From CAIMUS01 sp046347625 (GTDB lineage Bacteria; Pseudomonadota; Gammaproteobacteria; Competibacterales; Competibacteraceae): 64,000 bases of DNA. Below the pieces are notes generated by a model that was not told where the DNA came from, did no database searches, and saw only the letters and a program-made list of their open reading frames with translations. Position numbers and translations under genes: made by a program. Shown one piece after another: positions 29,763 through 38,928 of the stretch. Location: contig JAXMFU010000004.1 in assembly GCA_046347625.1 (NCBI GenBank), positions 620,001 to 684,000 on the forward strand. The letters run 5' to 3'. Position 1 is the stretch's first letter, and each line of letters starts with the position of its first letter.

Positions 29763-31149
29763 GGCTCTCTGGTAATTTGCGTTGCTGGTTACCAGTTAGT
29801 ATGCTCTTGATAATTAAGCAAATTTTTCATAGCCCGCTAGATCGATAAAGAGGCGCTGAAAGAAATGACCCACCTTGAAAATCCCATAGCAACGTCGTTT
29901 GATCACCTTGATTTTATTATTCAACCCCTCGACAAATCCACTGTTCTTTCGCTCGACAAAATAATTCGTAATCTCCTCCAGTCGCTTGTCTAATGTTGAC
30001 AAGAAACTATCAAAACAGTCTAACTCACTTTCCTGGACCAGCTGCTTCCACGCCCGTAACCGTTGCTTCGCTTCTGCTTTGCTCAGGGGGAGTTCAAAAA
30101 TACTCGTTAACGTATAACAAAAGACATAGGCGGACCCTAACAGGGGAGTATATTTAAACAAACCACTGAGGACTTCTAACTCTTCTGGCTTTAACTCCGC
30201 CGGATTCTTACGCAGTAACCACATCACCCCTTTGAACGCTTGATAATCGGTTTCAGGTAGTTCTTTCTTTACGCGTTTTAACTCTTTCTTGCGGAGCTCA
30301 TCCAACCCTTTCCGATACCACTTGGCGACATGAAAACGATCGACGACGAGCTGCACTCCTTTCCCTAAAACTTCCTTTACCGCATTAATATAGCCTTCAT
30401 ACAGGTCGCTACATACCACTCGAATCGTTTTACGTAACTCCTTGGGAATACTCGAAAAAAATTTCTTTACCGTCGCTTTCTCCCGGCCTTCCAATACCCC
30501 CAGCACCCGAATGGCTCCTGTCGCTAACCGGGTTGTCACTATCGTGAAAAAGTCCTGATGCCCTTTCTTGGCAGCGATTTCATCTATTCCCACCTGCGCT
30601 AAGTCCTTAAACTCCTTCCACTCGACTTTTTCACTCACTCGCCGGTCAATGATCCCCTGTACCGCTTCATAACCTAACCCCTCTTTAATACTCACATCCA
30701 CTATTGTACTATTCACTAAACTGAGTAACACATGCGTTTCATAGGCCTTCGTATGAGGACTCCGTGCATCATACCAGGATAACTTCTGGGTCGTCGTGGG
30801 GTGGTCCTCACAATAAGGACATTGATATCTTTTCGGCTTAATCCGGATATAGGTTGGCTTCCCTAAAATCGACAAATGACGCAGCGTAATCTCTCTCCCA
30901 TAGCCATAAGTCGCCATGATTTTTTTGCCACAGCGATGACAATGAGTACCTTCCACAGTACTCGTCACGGTGATAATAATTTCATGATTCGGAGCGAATT
31001 TAACGGCTTCAATCTTGACATCTTCGATGTCTAAAGGAATTTCAAAACAGTTCATAAGTATTTCATGACCTCTTTACTTGAATCTGCGTCGTAGACTATA
31101 ACCTGTTGTTTCTATTATAATTGATTACCCCGCAAGATACCAGAGAGCC
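29763..31149 (-). mobile_element. ISL3-family insertion with perfect 8-bp duplication
   Basis: 1387 bp. The ends share the inverted repeat GGCTCTCTGGTA followed by similar bases to TTGCG. The target duplication GAAATATC lies at 29755-29762 and 31150-31157 and is perfect. This marks a recent insertion of a complete element, just downstream of the xisHI pair. Confidence 0.93.
29814..31055 (-). CDS. ISL3-family transposase
   Basis: 413 aa, complete. N-terminal zinc ribbon: CHRC (about 39-42) and CPYC (about 79-82). Helix-turn-helix region VDVSIKEGLGYEAVQGIIDRRV. DDE core with VGIDEIAAKKGHQDFFTIV (Asp), VVCSDLYEGYINAV (Asp) and the tail FVERKNSGFVEGLNNKIKVIKRRCYGI (catalytic Glu in VEGLNNKIK). 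AT-rich codon use differs from its GC-rich neighbours. Confidence 0.94.
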   Translation of the reverse strand: MNCFEIPLDIEDVKIEAVKFAPNHEIIITVTSTVEGTHCHRCGKKIMATYGYGREITLRHLSILGKPTYIRIKPKRYQCPYCEDHPTTTQKLSWYDARSPHTKAYETHVLLSLVNSTIVDVSIKEGLGYEAVQGIIDRRVSEKVEWKEFKDLAQVGIDEIAAKKGHQDFFTIVTTRLATGAIRVLGVLEGREKATVKKFFSSIPKELRKTIRVVCSDLYEGYINAVKEVLGKGVQLVVDRFHVAKWYRKGLDELRKKELKRVKKELPETDYQAFKGVMWLLRKNPAELKPEELEVLSGLFKYTPLLGSAYVFCYTLTSIFELPLSKAEAKQRLRAWKQLVQESELDCFDSFLSTLDKRLEEITNYFVERKNSGFVEGLNNKIKVIKRRCYGIFKVGHFFQRLFIDLAGYEKFA

Positions 31150-31178
31150 GAAATATCTTGAACTTTGTGAATAGCGAA

Positions 31179-31208
31179 AAGGTGCGCGGTGCGCACCCTA
31201 CCGGGCTG
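31179..31208. repeat. Direct repeat bordering xisHI, copy 1
   Basis: 30 bp including GGTGCGCGGTGCGCACCCTA and CCGGGCTG, an internally palindromic unit (GTGCGC-GGTGCGCAC). The second copy at 32056-32085 differs by one base. The two copies bracket the xisI-xisH pair. Confidence 0.7.
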
Positions 31209-31218
31209 ACCCCATTTT

Positions 31219-31554
31219 TCAGGCAGCCGCAAATGCCGTATATTTTCGTAACTCCGGTGCCTGAAACCCCAGCACAATGTGATCATTTGGAATGCCGGCT
31301 TGCGCCAGTTCGGTTGCCACGCCATCTTCAGTATTATCCTGCTGAATCCACACTTTTCCGTTAATCAGGTCAATGTGGACCAACACCGAATACACCCGCA
31401 GTCCGTTATCCCATCCCAAGGTCACCAGCAGATAATGATCATTCTCGCGGTCGAATACGGCTTTGCATTGCAAATCGCCATAGGCATAAGGGATCTGGGT
31501 GTACCCGTTCAATACATTGGCTATGATAGCACGGTAGGTGTCGAGGGCAGCCAT
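31219..31554 (-). CDS. xisI: XisI family protein
   Basis: 111 aa. Matches the fdxN-element excision controlling factor XisI family: it starts with LDTYRAIIANVLNGYTQIPYAYGDLQCKAVFDRENDHYLLV, and the highly conserved centre reads GWDNGLRVYSVLVHIDLINGKVWIQQDNTEDGVA, then EL..AGIP.DHIVLGF. Full length for the family (about 110-115 aa). Its start lies 34 nt inside the end of xisH, so the two are co-translated, as is usual for this pair. Originally linked to excision of the fdxN element in cyanobacteria. The pair is widespread near defence and mobile genes, and toxin-antitoxin-like roles have been proposed; unproven. Confidence 0.93.
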   Translation of the reverse strand: MAALDTYRAIIANVLNGYTQIPYAYGDLQCKAVFDRENDHYLLVTLGWDNGLRVYSVLVHIDLINGKVWIQQDNTEDGVATELAQAGIPNDHIVLGFQAPELRKYTAFAAA

Positions 31555-31958
31555 TGCACAATCTCCTCTGTCGTTGGATCGAAACCGAGGATGCGAACCA
31601 GATCATTCTGCAGGAGCAATTGACCGATGGGTTGCTCAAACACGGTATGTAGCACCATCGATGGTACCGCCAGATAAAGCGTGCGGCCGGGTTCCCGCTG
31701 CGCAAGAATAGTTCGATATAGAACAAACTGACCGAGCGCGTGTTCGAGATCGTTTATCTCCGAGGCGCCGATAAAACTCTTAATTTCGACCGCAATCCGC
31801 CGACTGTCCTTTTCGGCGGCGAGCAGGCGTTCCGCCCCAAGATCAACGAAGACGTCTTTCCGTCCCCAGGTGAGTCGTAACGGGTCATGGGTAATCGTCC
31901 AGCCATCCTTAATCAGGGCGGTACGCACCGGGTGATGATAAATATCCCGTACCGGCAT
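31521..31958 (-). CDS. xisH: XisH family PD-(D/E)XK-like protein
   Basis: 145 aa from the ATG at 31958 (MPVRDIYHHPVRTALIKDGW, the standard XisH start). An upstream in-frame start at 31979 is less likely. Endonuclease-like core: KDVFVDLGAERLLAAEKDSRRIAVEIKSFIGASEINDLEHALGQFVLY. Here D...(I)AVEIKSF fits the D-ExK triad of PD-(D/E)XK nucleases. The C-terminus is FDPTTEEIVQWLP. Overlaps xisI. The intact state contrasts with the wreckage around it. Confidence 0.93.
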   Translation of the reverse strand: MPVRDIYHHPVRTALIKDGWTITHDPLRLTWGRKDVFVDLGAERLLAAEKDSRRIAVEIKSFIGASEINDLEHALGQFVLYRTILAQREPGRTLYLAVPSMVLHTVFEQPIGQLLLQNDLVRILGFDPTTEEIVQWLPSTPTVLS

Positions 31959-32055
31959 GCGGCTCCTCGGCGGGTTCACTTTTTGAGGTGGACATTATAC
32001 CGGGTAAAGCAGCGCCGCACGATCACACCCGTTTCCCCAGTGTGTCAAATAGATA

Positions 32056-32085
32056 AAGGTGCACGGTGCGCACCCTACCGGGCTG
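32056..32085. repeat. Direct repeat bordering xisHI, copy 2
   Basis: Same unit as at 31179 with one substitution (GTGCACGG for GTGCGCGG). It is followed by an unrelated CCGG-rich stretch that forms the 3' exon side of the group II intron. Confidence 0.7.
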
Positions 32086-32171
32086 TTGGCACGGTAGCCT
32101 GGATGCAGGCCGGAGGCCGGAATCCGGGGGGCGGGCGGAACCTGGATTGTGCTTCGCAAGCTTCGCTCCAG

Positions 32172-32945
32172 GTTGGGTAGGGTTCGATGTTACCATCTCC
32201 CCCTCCCGTTCAAACCGGACGTGCAACTTTCACTGCATCCGGCTTATGGTCACAAGTGGCTTTGTTGGCCGTTGCCATTGTCCTATGATGAATCATGTGG
32301 CAAGCTCTATGTACCATTAGTTGGTTGTTAAGCTTGTTGTTGGTACGGTTAAGATCCCTGTGGTGGAGATGTATTTCCATATTTTCCGTCATGGAGAGGC
32401 CGCACCACCCACATTTTCCCGCTTGGCGCTTGAATACTTTGGCTCGGAGCGTTCCTTCATATCGCCTGTGATTCCTCTGTACCCACTATTTCCAGTCTCC
32501 GTCGTAGGGTGACTTCTCCCCTTTGACGTTGATGTGTCGGTTGACTTTATATCTTGGCTTGGGGAGTCCTATTCCTAGCTTCTGATACACATATTGGTCT
32601 AATTCCCACCACTCTTTCTTGGCCTTTCCAAGGTCCGAGTATTGGTAGAATCGGCGTTTTCCATCCGTTATCCTCTGTATCTTCTGTACCACTTTGTCCT
32701 TGGGTAAACCTGATGCTGTTATTAGGTCTCGTATCTTCTTCTTGGTCTTGTCTAACCATCCTTTCTTGGGCTTGCTGGCGGATATGCCACTGGGCTTACG
32801 GTGGAAGTTAAGACCAAGGAAGTCGAAACCGCCTTTCATGTCAACCAGTTTAGTCTTACTGGCCTTGACGTTTAAACCTCTTATTGCTAGGAAGTTGTCA
32901 ATCTCAGTTTTCAGACCTTCAACCTCTTCTCCTTTCCTGATGACA
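32172..32945 (-). mobile_element. Group II intron, 3' half
   Basis: Minus strand. The intron-encoded protein's C-terminal half runs first. Domain V follows (CCGGATGCAGTGAAAGTTGC then ACGTCCGG: a hairpin with a GTGAAAG-type loop, about 32205-32245), then a domain VI hairpin and the 3' terminus CTACCCAAC at 32172. The 5' half of the intron is missing: the sequence is interrupted at about 32945 by the IS630 element and does not resume on the other side within the window. Confidence 0.75.
32210..32945 (-). pseudogene. Group II intron reverse transcriptase/maturase, C-terminal part
   Basis: Reads YVIRKGEEVEGLKTEIDNFLAIRGLNVKASKTKL, FDFLGLNFHRKP (RT domains 6-7) and the maturase X domain (WLDKTKKKIRDLI... 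RFYQYSDLGKAKKEWWELDQYVYQKLG). An HNH endonuclease domain follows: CGWCGLSM, HLHHRD, NNQLMVHRACHMIHH. An in-frame TAG at 32486-32488 interrupts it where WKYWVQR is expected, again a Tyr position. The catalytic YADD box has been removed by the IS630 insertion, which lies directly before YVIRKG. Confidence 0.85.
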
Positions 32946-34150
32946 TATATAGTGTAGCTAATAGTAATCCATATATTTTAAAGGAACTAATTGTTTTGCC
33001 TGTTGTCATAATATTGGTTAATATTTCATTGATGCCAAACTGAGTATGGCAGGTGCAATCATGAAAGCAGAGTGGCTGTCTGATGCGCGTAAGATACCCG
33101 ATGAGGTCATGAATTATCTACGCCCGATTGCGGTCCGGGCGGTCGAAGAAAAGCACTATAGCCCGGAATTGATTGCTGATATTCTTGGGATGAGTCGTAG
33201 CAGTATTTATGAGTGGTTGCGGTTGTATCGCGCGGGTGGGGAAGAGGCCCTCGAGACGCGAACAGCGCCGGGAGCCCCTCTGGTCATTACCCCTATCATG
33301 GATTGGTGGCTCGAGCAAACGGTGTTGAATTCGACGCCAAGAGATCATGGCTACGATACCTTGTTATGGACCCGTTCTATTCTGGCGGAGTTACTGAATA
33401 AGCACTTCGGGATCTGCGTGTCGGAATCTACGGTGGGTCTCCATTTGCACCAGCTGGACTTGAGTTGTCAGAAGCCCTGTTATCGTAGCTGGGATCAAGA
33501 TCCGGCGAAAGTGACCGAGTTTCTAGCGGTTAAATTTCCTAAAATCCAACGGTTAGCGGCCAAGATGGGAGCGGATATCGCCTTTGAGGATGAGGCGGGC
33601 GTTGGGATTATGACGCGGTCGGGTCGCACCTGGGGGAAAGTGGGACAGCCACCGGAGGTGGCGGTCAGCGACCGCCGGGGAGGCTATAACGTGCTGTCGA
33701 TCATCACCGCGACCGGTGAATTACATTACTCGTTGAAAGACAAGACGATTAATGGAAAACGGTATGTGGAGTTTTTGCAACAGATTCTGCGCGGTCGGAC
33801 CCGCCCGTTGATTGTCATCACCGATAAGGTGTCATTTCACAAATCCACAACAGTTCGTGAATTTGTTCGAGCACACCGCACTCAAATTCGGATATTCTTT
33901 TTTCCTACGCATTCGCCTGAACTCAATCCAGACGAGCAAGTCTGGAATGAACTGAAGCATCGTCAGCTTGGCAAACAACCGATCAAAAACAAAGCGGATT
34001 TGAAGAAACGAATTCGTTCCATTCTGAAAACTTTACAGTATAAAGCAAAAAAAGTTCAATCATTCTTTCAACTTCCTAATACAAAATACGCGGCAATACC
34101 AGAGGCAACTACCTAATATAATGTCCGGATATCAATTATCGAGATTATAT
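32946..34150 (+). mobile_element. IS630-family insertion sequence, intact copy
   Basis: About 1.2 kb with TA-rich related ends: ATATATAGTGTAGCTAATAG on the left, and ATATATAATCTCGATAATTG for the complement of the right. Exact termini are approximate to a few bases. It is inserted into the group II intron on its left and joins a TPR gene fragment on its right. The same element, badly degraded, is at 5728-6460. Confidence 0.7.
33046..34116 (+). CDS. IS630-family transposase
   Basis: 356 aa, complete. N-terminal HTH (YSPELIADILGMSRSSIYEWLRLYRAGGEEAL), then the homeodomain-like linker. DDE core: DIAFEDEAGVGIMTRSGRTWGKVG (first Asp), LIVITDKVSFHKS (second) and FFFPTHSPELNPDEQVWNELKHRQLGK (Glu). 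The C-terminus is basic (RIRSILKTLQYKAKK). Reference copy for the mutated one at 5717-6421. Confidence 0.93.
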   Translation: MAGAIMKAEWLSDARKIPDEVMNYLRPIAVRAVEEKHYSPELIADILGMSRSSIYEWLRLYRAGGEEALETRTAPGAPLVITPIMDWWLEQTVLNSTPRDHGYDTLLWTRSILAELLNKHFGICVSESTVGLHLHQLDLSCQKPCYRSWDQDPAKVTEFLAVKFPKIQRLAAKMGADIAFEDEAGVGIMTRSGRTWGKVGQPPEVAVSDRRGGYNVLSIITATGELHYSLKDKTINGKRYVEFLQQILRGRTRPLIVITDKVSFHKSTTVREFVRAHRTQIRIFFFPTHSPELNPDEQVWNELKHRQLGKQPIKNKADLKKRIRSILKTLQYKAKKVQSFFQLPNTKYAAIPEATT

Positions 34151-34908
34151 ATTTGCGAGGGGATATAGGAGATTCCAACCGGGAGTTCGAAAAAGCAGAG
34201 AAGCTCCAAAGAGAAAATGAAGGCACAAGACCTTGGCTGCTTATGGATCACGGGTTTTATTATAGGTTGTTAAAACTTGACGTGGCATCGACACGGGAAG
34301 AACTCGACCATATCTTAAAGGATGCACAAGGCGCAGGCGGGCCCGACCAGAGCTGGCTTGCGCCTTTGGGCTTAGATCAGTTGGTGAAGGGTATAGTGCT
34401 GTCAAGGATGGGAGATATGTCAAGTGCAGCAGCACTTTTTAAGGAGGCTAAAGAGACTCTAAGAGAATCTGGGTTCGTCGCTTATTTACCTTACTATTAT
34501 AATGCTAAAGCTAGGTTTGAAATTGCGAGGAATCGGTTGGACGACGCAATGGAAGATGCCGCTGAAGCAGAAGATATTGCTTCGAATTATGGAATGCCAC
34601 TCCTCAAGGCGGACGCCTATCTGACAGCCGCTGAGGTGTACATTGCGAGGCGTTCCGCTGATGATGCGGCCGCCGCAGTAACGCAGGCGACTGGGCTAGT
34701 GACCGCGCATGGATACGGTCTTCGGCGAATAGATATAGACTTGCTGGAAGGCCAAGTTGCCTTATTAAAGGGTCGTTGGCCTGATAGTAGTATCAGGCTA
34801 CTAGAGCAAGTAGGCAAGGCCATCGACGAGACAGGGCGTAATAGCCTTCGAGAAAGATGGAAAGAGAGTCTGGCGGCAGCGAGGGAAAGAGCCGTTAGCT
34901 ATCGTTGA
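34151..34908 (+). pseudogene. TPR-repeat C-terminal fragment, 5' cut by IS630
   Basis: About 250 codons. The frame is open back to the IS630 end without a convincing RBS or start. Helical tetratricopeptide-like repeats: DSNREFEKAEKLQ, MSSAAALFKEAKETLRESG, LPYYYNAKARFEIARNRLDDAMEDAAEAEDIA, LTAAEVYIARRSADDAAAAVTQA and EGQVALLKGRWPDSSIRLLEQVGKAI. The order and the LL.LD..ST segment resemble the C-terminal TPR arrays of bacterial STAND NTPases (effector-associated-domain proteins). The NTPase part is gone. Inactive remnant. Confidence 0.6.
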
Positions 34909-34993
34909 AGATTTGTCGATTACACATATCTTGATCCCTGAAACTCCCGCCCGCATCTCGTTAGGTAGATACCGATAATAGGCGTATCAGCAG

Positions 34994-35056
34994 ATGACAG
35001 AGACGGCGGCAGTAAGTTGGGCTGCGGCAGAGATTTCCGGGCTGTCGGCGGCTTGA
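34994..35056 (+). pseudogene. Relic of an IS4 transposase 5' end
   Basis: ATG-TETAAVSWAAAEISGLSAA then a stop: the first 13 residues match, with one change, the start MTDTAAVSWAAAE of the transposase at 15771-17138. Twenty codons only, evidently a deletion scar. Confidence 0.65.
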
Positions 35057-35158
35057 TCCGTAGCAAAGAAAATAAATAAAGAAAGTTAGTTAGAAAAAAA
35101 CGAGGTGTTCGAGGGACCGCCAGGGGTCAGTCCAGCAATTCTCAATTTGGATTCCATG

Positions 35159-35635
35159 CTATCCAGAGTTGACCGCAAGGGGTTCGAGTGCCTCAAGCAT
35201 GAAGGCCATCAGTTGATCCCACCCATCGAAGGGCAAGTACTGGAGCAGGGCACGGAGATGTTCAAAGAAGGTCCGCCGAGAGGGCAGAATCGCACGCACC
35301 GCCCGATAACGTTCATCCATCCAATCCAGCACGGTATGGCACAAGTAGGCCAGCAGAATCATCGTTGCCAGCACGGCAGAGAGATGTTGCCGACCGTGAC
35401 CATAGTTGTGCTCGAAGTGATAGCCTTTGGTTTTCAGGACGTTATTGTTTTCATTCTCGATCTTCCAGCGGCTGCGACCGGCGGCTACGAGTTCTCCCAC
35501 GGTGTCATCGGTAATCGGGTGAGCAGTCACCCAGGCGTTGGTGTACACCACCTTCCCGGTCGTGGTTGTGGTCGTGAGTTCGCACCCATTGACCAGCCGC
35601 GCATCGTCGCTGTCGCGCAGGGGCACTGGATGCAC
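35159..35635 (-). pseudogene. DDE transposase C-terminal fragment
   Basis: 158 codons ending a DDE transposase: VGELVAAGRSRWKIENENNNVLKTKGYHFEHNYGHG holds the Glu region (RWKIENENN), followed by HLSAVLATMILLAYLCHTVLDW. The N-terminal two thirds are missing, because the adjoining IS4 element starts about 40 bp away. Related to ISNCY/ISAs1-like transposases; family not certain. Confidence 0.7.
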
Positions 35636-35676
35636 ATAGCGGTAGGTGTCGATGAGCCGCTCTTGCCCCGTCCCTT

Positions 35677-36861
35677 ACCACCTATCAGTTTCTCATAACC
35701 TCACCGATGAAGGCAGGTAAGGGCTGATCGGTTTGCAGCCGTCTCTGCAGCAAACGCAGGCCGCGTTTGAACCAGGATAACAGGCTACGCCAAACCTTTT
35801 TGACGCTCCAATGGTTAGGATCAGTCTGCGCTTGGGCTTTTTTTTCCAGCGGGGTGGGATGGTAGAGCGCCTCGTGGCGGCCGACCTGCACCCACCAATA
35901 CATCGCCAGCGTCATGATCAGGATCAACCGGCCCAACCGATCTGCTGCTTGGAGCTGGGGATCTTCCAATTGAAACCCCCGACTCTTAAAGTCAGAAAAG
36001 GTCGGTTCGATTACCCACCGCGTGCCGTAATCCCGCACCGCGGCCTGGGTCGGCTGACAGTCCATCGCGATCATCCACGGCTCCTCATGCCCCGCTTCAT
36101 GCAAAATCCCCAAGTTCGTCGGCACGCCGCCGTTAAACAGCCTGACATCGGGCAGGTAGCGTTCGGTGACGCCGCCGGCCAACTCGCCCGTGGTCGCCTC
36201 ACCGAAGCCGGTATCGACCGTCAGGTTACCTTTCAACCGCAGGCGATACTGCCAGCCGTGCTGGTGCAACCAGGTAAAGAAGTCGGCAGAAGGATAGAAC
36301 CGGTCTCCCCATAGCAACACCGCTGTGTCCGGGGGCAACCACGCCCGGACCTGCTCCAGCAGCACGTGTTGACCGGCAAAGCCGATGTTGGCCGCCCCCG
36401 CCTCCACCTTCCACGCCAACGGCAGCGACCGATCCCTCACCTGTAAAGCCACCATCAAAACCGCAAAGCGGTCGCCCAGATCGGTTTGATCCATAGGTAA
36501 CATGACCGTCTGACCGTGGCGAGCAGCTTCTTCCAGCGCCGTCCGGGCAAACGGTTCCAGAACCGCCGGACTGTCCAGCAACGGATTCTTCAACAGCCGC
36601 CGCAACCATTGTTCGCGGCTCTCCGACTGTTCGGTCGGCAACGGCAATACGTTTGCCAGTTCGATCGTGTTTGGCGTCTGGGCTTCGATCATCGCGCCCA
36701 CCGCCAGCGCCAGCTTGTTCACCACCGTCTTGCGTAGCTTCGGGAGTGCAGTCTGAAGCCCCTCTTTGACTTTCTCAGCCAGTTTCTGGACAGTTCCCAT
36801 CGGTTTCCTCATACCATCGTTAACCGGGGGCGGGAGTTTACCTCAAAACTGACAGGTGGTG
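35677..36861 (-). mobile_element. IS4-family insertion sequence
   Basis: Ends CCACCTATCAGTTT (about 35678) and AAACTGACAGGTGG (to about 36861) form an imperfect inverted repeat. One complete transposase gene lies between them. The right end sits inside the start of a short-chain dehydrogenase gene and the left end next to another transposase fragment. Confidence 0.75.
35685..36812 (-). CDS. IS4-family transposase
   Basis: 375 aa, complete. MLPMDQTDLGDRFAVLMVAL carries the first Asp, AVLLWGDRFYPSADFFTWL the second, and YGTRWVIEPTFSDFKSRGFQLED the Glu with the YREK-like spacing. N-terminal VNKLALAVGAMIEAQTPN is typical of the family. C-terminal basic tail. Different subgroup from the IS50-like copy at 15771. 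Confidence 0.9.
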   Translation of the reverse strand: MRKPMGTVQKLAEKVKEGLQTALPKLRKTVVNKLALAVGAMIEAQTPNTIELANVLPLPTEQSESREQWLRRLLKNPLLDSPAVLEPFARTALEEAARHGQTVMLPMDQTDLGDRFAVLMVALQVRDRSLPLAWKVEAGAANIGFAGQHVLLEQVRAWLPPDTAVLLWGDRFYPSADFFTWLHQHGWQYRLRLKGNLTVDTGFGEATTGELAGGVTERYLPDVRLFNGGVPTNLGILHEAGHEEPWMIAMDCQPTQAAVRDYGTRWVIEPTFSDFKSRGFQLEDPQLQAADRLGRLILIMTLAMYWWVQVGRHEALYHPTPLEKKAQAQTDPNHWSVKKVWRSLLSWFKRGLRLLQRRLQTDQPLPAFIGEVMRN

Positions 36862-37563
36862 AGGGCGACGGCACAGGCGTTTGCAGAGGCGGGCGCGGCC
36901 GTCGTTCTGGCCGATGTCAACGCGGCTGCGGTGAAGGCGGCCGCAGAGCAGCTGGTGGCTGCCGGTCACCCGGCCCTCGCCGTCCGTTGTGATGTAAGCG
37001 ACGACGCCCAGGTGGCCGCGATGGTAGACGGCGCCGTCGCCGCGTTCGGCCGACTCGACGCTGCCTTCAACAATGCCGGCGTCATGGCCCGGATCGCCCC
37101 GACCGCCGACAGTACCCGGGAGGACTGGGACCGCGTGATCGGGACCAACTTACGCGGCGTGTGGAGTTGTATGAAGCACGAACTGCGACCGATGGAACGT
37201 CAAGGCAGCGGCGCGATCGTCGACAATGCCTCGGTTGGGGCGTTGACCGGCAACCCCGGCATCGCTTCCTACATTGCCTCCAAGCACGGGGTCGTCGGCC
37301 TGACCCGGACGGCCGCACTCGAATACATCACGCGCGGCATCCGCATCAATGCGGTGAATCCCGGCCTGATTGACACGCCGATCGCCTGCGACGTCGTCGC
37401 CGGGGACGAGCAGGCGTATGCCGAGTTGGCGATGCGTATTCCCATCGGTCGTGCGGGTCGGCCCGAGGAAATCGCCGCGGTCGTGCTGTGGCTTTGCAGT
37501 CCGGGGGCGAGCTACGTGGTCGGCCATGCCCTCACCGTGGACGGCGGGATGACTGTAGGGTGA
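36862..37563 (+). pseudogene. Short-chain dehydrogenase/reductase, N-terminus lost
   Basis: About 232 residues of an SDR. The frame is open from the IS4 end, starting RATAQAFAEAGAAVVLADVN, so the TGxxxGIG nucleotide-binding loop (about 15-20 residues) has been replaced by the transposon end. The rest is intact: NNAGVM (about residue 72), catalytic Ser/Tyr/Lys in NASVGALTGNPGIASYIASKHG, INAVNPGLIDTPI, GRPEEIAAVVLWLCSP and the end VDGGM. Likely inactive without the Gly motif. Confidence 0.85.
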
Positions 37564-37738
37564 GTTGCGGATGGGCACGACCGGAGTCCAACCTGGACAT
37601 CCAACGAGTTGGACGGCTAACGCGGGTAGTGCAGCGCGCTCACCCCGGCCCGGCTCATCATGCCCCAGTTCGTGCTGTCGGCGGTAACTGATACGCGGAA
37701 GCGCATGACGCGCGTCGAGACGATCGGCTTCGAGGTTA

Positions 37739-38235
37739 TCATGCCAGGTGGATCGAGCGGATCGCCAAGGCGAAGGTTCCAACCTGTCGATCCGCGATCA
37801 GGAAGCCAATCTGCCGCACCCGAGCGGAGTCGAGTGGCGGCGCACCCGGCACGCGTCGTCCCCGGAACGTGGGAACGAACGCCGCGAGCGGGAGTCGCAC
37901 CACGCTCCAGGTATCCGCTGGCGGCGCGAATGCTGTTTGATACCTCACCCCGTCGAATGCCTCGTCGGTGCACAAGCTGAGCTGATAGCGCTTGCCGTCA
38001 CCGCAGACCTCGAGTCCATAGCCGAGGACCGCGGCCTTCCGAGCGCCTGCGGACGCGAACGAACCGACGCAAAACCACCGTGGTGTTCCAGCGAGACAAC
38101 CTCCTCGAAGATGGCATGGCCGGCAGGATCATAGCGGAGGCGGCTCTGGAAAACGCCGCCCATGACGCGGTCGTCAATGGCGTACCAGTCGGCAACCGCA
38201 GTAGGTGTATCGAAACGGAATAGTTCGCTGGGCAT
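37739..38235 (-). pseudogene. CIA30-domain protein, frameshifted
   Basis: Start MPSELFRFDTPTAVADWYAIDDRVMGGVFQSRLRY and FEEVVSLEHHGGFASVR match the NADH:ubiquinone oxidoreductase intermediate-associated protein 30 (CIA30) fold. A frameshift at about 38030-38045 moves the rest (YGLEVCGDGKRYQLSLCTDEAFDGVRYQ, WSVVRLPLAAFVPTFRGRRVP, IGFLIADRQVGTFALAIRSI) to another frame. Otherwise complete in length. Confidence 0.8.
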
Positions 38236-38346
38236 AGCGTATGGTCCTGGACCGGTGCCGGGTCAACAAGGGTGGTGATCGGCTGTCCGGTAGCCAGCCA
38301 CAGCCCACGGCTGAATGGCGGTATCCCGGTAATAAGTGGTGACCGG

Positions 38347-38730
38347 CTATCCGGTAGCCAGCCGCCGCCCCGCATTCCCTCCCCTGAGCGCCGGGGGATT
38401 CTCCCTGAAGACCCAGAAGACCATACCATAACCCAGCACGACAAAAAGCTCGGCCAGGATGACCACCCGCGTGGGAACTGCGGACCCTTGGAAGCGGTTA
38501 TCGACGCCTGCGGTCAGGTAGGTGACCACGAATCACAGCCACGCGAATCTCATGATCCAGCGCTGTAAGGGCTTTTTCTCCCTCAACCTGAGGCGTCGTT
38601 CCAGCAATGCCGGGCGGTTCCTTAGCAACTGCCGAAGCATCCGCGCTGAGGTGATGAAGAGGATGGCCAGGTAGACCCAGGCCTTACCATAGCGGAACGT
38701 CCCGGCGGACCCAAAGCGCATGGCCGCCAT
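38347..38730 (-). pseudogene. Isoprenylcysteine carboxylmethyltransferase-like fragment
   Basis: Reads AWVYLAILFITSARMLRQLLRNRPALLERRLR, EKKPLQRWIMRFAWL, a TGA in frame (38533-38535), then VVTYLTAGVDNRF, VPTRVVILAELFVVLGYGMVFWVFRENP. The pattern (TM helices, P.LLERR, VFRENP) is that of bacterial ICMT-family membrane proteins. The SAM-binding C-terminal half after FREN is missing and the N-terminus is uncertain. Confidence 0.6.
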
Positions 38731-38928
38731 GGCCGTGACGGTCAGAGACAGCCATGTCGAAGGCCACCATACCCAGGTTTTTTGGTGACACGCGTGCCTT
38801 ATCCGTAAGTGCTCGGGAAACCCGGTACCGACTCGAAGGCGTCCGGATGGTGTCCCTCACCGGACGGAGAGCAGGGTTGGCGCTACTCTCCAGAATCCAA
38901 GACGACCACCCCATCTCTACGGCCACTT

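Noticed and set aside
38070..38100. ACCACCGTGGT palindromes (4955, 8085, 38080) as a common operator
   Set aside because: One lies within a methyltransferase start, one inside a broken coding region and one in an empty region; too short and variable to claim a regulon.
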